17,226 bases of DNA from assembly GCA_900549445.1 (NCBI GenBank), contig UROS01000031.1, positions 1 to 17,226 of the forward strand, read 5' to 3'. Each line of letters begins with the position of its first letter. Position 1 is the stretch's first letter. Below, one piece after another: positions 15,218 through 17,226 of this stretch. Under the pieces are notes generated by a model. That model searched no databases, was not told the DNA's origin, and was given only the letters and a program-made list of their open reading frames with translations. The DNA comes from an uncultured Porphyromonadaceae bacterium. GTDB taxonomy: Bacteria; Bacteroidota; Bacteroidia; Bacteroidales; Muribaculaceae. Position numbers and translations under genes: made by a program.

Positions 15218-17184
15218 TCAGTGGCTACGTTTTGATTCCTTTTCCTTAGAGTCCCTATAAACATTGCTTACTTTACTGCGCCCGAATGCCCACGACACCC
15301 TGAAGGTGAGTGCATGGGAATGCACGTCATTGCGGGTATTCACAACGTAATTGTTATAGTACGCTTTCGATTTCGTGATATTCCAGCCGAAAGGATCATT
15401 GATTGCGAGGGCGAGATTCAGTCGGTTGTCAAGAAGCGAATACCGGATGTCGCAGCCGATAATGGAAATTGACGAGTAATGAATCATCCTGTCTTTCCAT
15501 GGGAAATAATGGCTGAAACGGAGATTGAATATAAGGGTCTTCTGTCTGTTCAGCATCCACGAGGTGTTAAGTTCGAGTTTGCCGCTCCAGCCATGATCGT
15601 TAGCTTCCTTGAAATCCGGCACTTTGGATTTGGCGACCGAATAGAATACTTCACCACCGAGCTTGAGGTTCCACCAGGAGAACAGCGATCGGTTATAAGA
15701 GGCATACAGACCGGTCTTGTTGGTGTTGAGACAATTTTCAGGAAGTGTGTACTGGCTTCCGTCGGCATTGAATCTCGTTACATTGCCGATGGCATTGTGA
15801 TTGTACGAGTTGTAAAGCACGGCATAAACGCCTTTGAAACTATAGTTGATCTCTGCGTTATGGGAAATGCTTGGGTCAAGATCCGGGTTGCCTGAAAACC
15901 AGTCTCCCACTGTGGTATAATATCTGAACGGATTCAGGTCTCTGAAATTCGGACGTGTAATGCCCATTGAATATGACAGAGAGAACCGTCCTGCTTTCTG
16001 CGAGTTCCAGCTCAGATTGAGCGACGGGAACAGGTAGCCGTAACTTTTGTCATGGCGCATATTGTCAATCATCTGTATCCCCTTGACATCCGTATGTTCA
16101 TAACGGAGTCCGAGTTTACCGAAGATTGAATTTGAGAAGCTTTTCTCCGCGCTTACATAGACGGCGGCTGTCTTTTCGTCGTATTTGAAAGTATTGCTAT
16201 GCAAGGTGTTGTTGACCCGGTTGCCATCCGGGAAATCTGAAACTTGAAGATCTGTATGGTTATTGACACCTGTATATGCGGCTCCGGCATCCATTCTGAA
16301 CGCGGAAAACGGCAGAGCGGCATCAAGTTTGACAGAATGGATGCGGTACTTGTTTGTCCCGTCATCCGTAAGCCTTGTGGGGTCGCTCTCATCCTGCCAT
16401 GTCGTGACATCGGAAAAAGACCGTGTATGGCGGTTGAAGAAATTATACGTGAGGCTCAGCATCTTGCCCTTTGAATCTAACGACCAGTCGCCGAATGCCG
16501 TAAGGGTGGTTGCATCGTTCGGTTTCGCCGGTGAGAAGTTTCGGGAGTAATATGATGCCCCGTTGTCTATTGTCTTATCCGACAGATTGCTCTTGAACCT
16601 CATGGAATTGAAGTTGACGATGGCACCGGCACTGACACGGTCATTGAACTTATATTTGAAAAGCCCGTTAGCACCGAGAATCCGGTTTGTGAAATGATTC
16701 GTGCGGTCGGATGTACGCACATAGTCTGAGAAAGTATATGTCCGGTCGAGGTCGTTTATCCCTTTCATGTCCTGCCAGCTCACATCCGCCGAAAGTTCGA
16801 CCTTTCGGGTGGAATGGCTGATGTTGCCGCCGAGAAGGCAGCTGAAATCCTCGCGTACCGTTCCGTTGCCCCATAGGTTGCCTCGTGTGCCGAGAGCTTC
16901 ATTGCGTGTGGTTATGCTGATGTAAGCCACATTCGTGGAGGCGGCATACTTCGCCGGTGGTGTGGTGAGCAGTTCTATTTTCTCGATTCCGGAAGACTGG
17001 AGATTCTTCAACCGCAGAGCGATTGCCTCGTCCGGCATTTCAAGCAGGTGCCCATCGATGATGTATTTTACGGAGGATTTGCCTGCGACGCTGACCTGAT
17101 CGTTTATCACGGAGACGCGGGGAATTCTGTCAAGGAGCTGCACGCCGTTCAGCCCCAGCGCGTAAGGATCGTTCTTTGCAAGAT
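15218..17184 (-). CDS. TonB-dependent-receptor-like outer-membrane protein, N-terminus cut by contig end
   Basis: This is the C-terminal 655 or so residues of an outer-membrane barrel of the OMP_b-brl_3 type. From the contig end it reads LAKNDPYALGLNG and then QLLDRIPRVSV. The plug-like segment follows, with VAGKSSVKYIIDGHLLE, the LQSSGIEKIELLTTPPAKYA motif and AYISITTR. About 500 residues of amphipathic strands come next, and the tail is FGRSKVSNVYRDSKEKESKR. Relatives carry a signal peptide and a carboxypeptidase-regulatory-like domain before the plug; both would lie beyond the contig end. A GTG at 17143 could be mistaken for a start, but the conserved frame continues upstream to the adapter junction at 17184. 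Such barrels import or export unknown substrates, and no SusD-like partner or regulator is in view. It is lower in GC (about 48% in 15961-16020) than rho or queG. Confidence 0.88.
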
Positions 17185-17226
17185 CTGTCTCTTATACACA
17201 TCTGACGCTGCCGACGAATAGAGAGG
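17185..17226. other. Illumina Nextera adapter with i5 index (artefact)
   Basis: Bases 17185-17203 are the 19-bp Tn5 mosaic end used in Nextera libraries. Bases 17204-17217 (GACGCTGCCGACGA) complete the reverse complement of the Nextera read-1 transposase adapter. Bases 17218-17225 (ATAGAGAG) are the reverse complement of the i5 index CTCTCTAT (N502/S502). The final G is the first base of the P5 flow-cell sequence in that orientation. This is not genomic DNA; the true sequence ends at 17184. Confidence 0.98.

Noticed and set aside
15037..15249. Plus-strand frame of 70 codons with an ATG
   Set aside because: It overlaps the C-terminal end of the receptor-like gene, has no promoter, and its product has no recognisable features. 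A different frame of the same DNA looks more like a relic.
17141..17143. GTG as the start codon of the TonB-receptor-like gene
   Set aside because: The conserved frame (DPYALGLNG before QLLDRIPRV) continues upstream to the adapter junction, and the family has a long N-terminal part. The gene is partial there.
1..17184. CRISPR arrays, integrase genes, attachment sites or a defence cluster
   Set aside because: I looked for regularly spaced repeats, recombinase or transposase motifs and nuclease/helicase pairs and saw none. The only toxin-antitoxin trace is the decayed pair at 7777-8083.
17185..17203. Tn5 mosaic end suggesting a transposon
   Set aside because: It is followed exactly by the remaining Nextera adapter and an i5 index, so it comes from library preparation and is not a mobile element.

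Overview
The window looks like one end of a metagenomic or draft-genome contig from a member of the order Bacteroidales. The family is probably Muribaculaceae or a close relative, but that is an inference from protein style and I could not test it. Support for the order comes from several Bacteroidota-type promoters (TAnnTTTG at -7, TTTG about 20 bp upstream), A/T-rich start contexts without Shine-Dalgarno sequences, a Rho with a very long disordered insert, a DUF2723 membrane protein, an OMP_b-brl_3-type TonB-receptor-like barrel, and a multi-domain secreted protein with a type IX-like C-terminus. The right end is not genomic: the last 42 bases are Illumina Nextera adapter plus a readable i5 index.

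Layout. (1) 1-170: tRNA-Pro(GGG) with its own promoter and intrinsic terminator. (2) 170-450: GC-rich stretch with hairpins and no convincing gene. (3) 451-2881: rho, with a good promoter, a leader of about 320 nt whose distal part is C-rich and G-poor (a possible Rho-loading site for autoregulation), and a 690-residue protein. (4) 2894-2949: perfect 26-bp hairpin between convergent genes. (5) 2960-7450, minus strand: a 1496-residue secreted beta-rich protein with a beta-propeller-like region, fibronectin-like and cleaved-adhesin/MAM-like domains and a sorting-like tail. (6) 7740-8083: a small antitoxin-like gene followed by the decayed C-terminal end of a GNAT-type acetyltransferase. (7) 8204-13296: DUF2723 protein (O-mannosyltransferase-like), NodB-fold deacetylase and QueG, all on the plus strand, with a strong hairpin after the first. 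(8) 13343-14107: outer-membrane beta-barrel with its own promoter. (9) 14172-14957, minus strand: AT-rich unknown secreted protein. (10) 15059-15172: possible relic of an outer-membrane protein C-terminus. (11) 15218-17184, minus strand: TonB-receptor-like barrel, cut at its N-terminus by the contig end. (12) 17185-17226: sequencing adapter.

Functionally this is mostly core genome (tRNA, transcription termination, tRNA modification) mixed with envelope and secreted functions. The DUF2723 protein and the deacetylase may share an envelope-glycan role, but nothing proves it. I see no clear new defence, mobile or biosynthetic system. The best leads are the C-rich rho leader coupled to the disordered Rho, the collapsed antitoxin/GNAT pair, and the uncharacterised multi-domain secreted protein. 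The adapter at the end matters most for anyone reusing the sequence.
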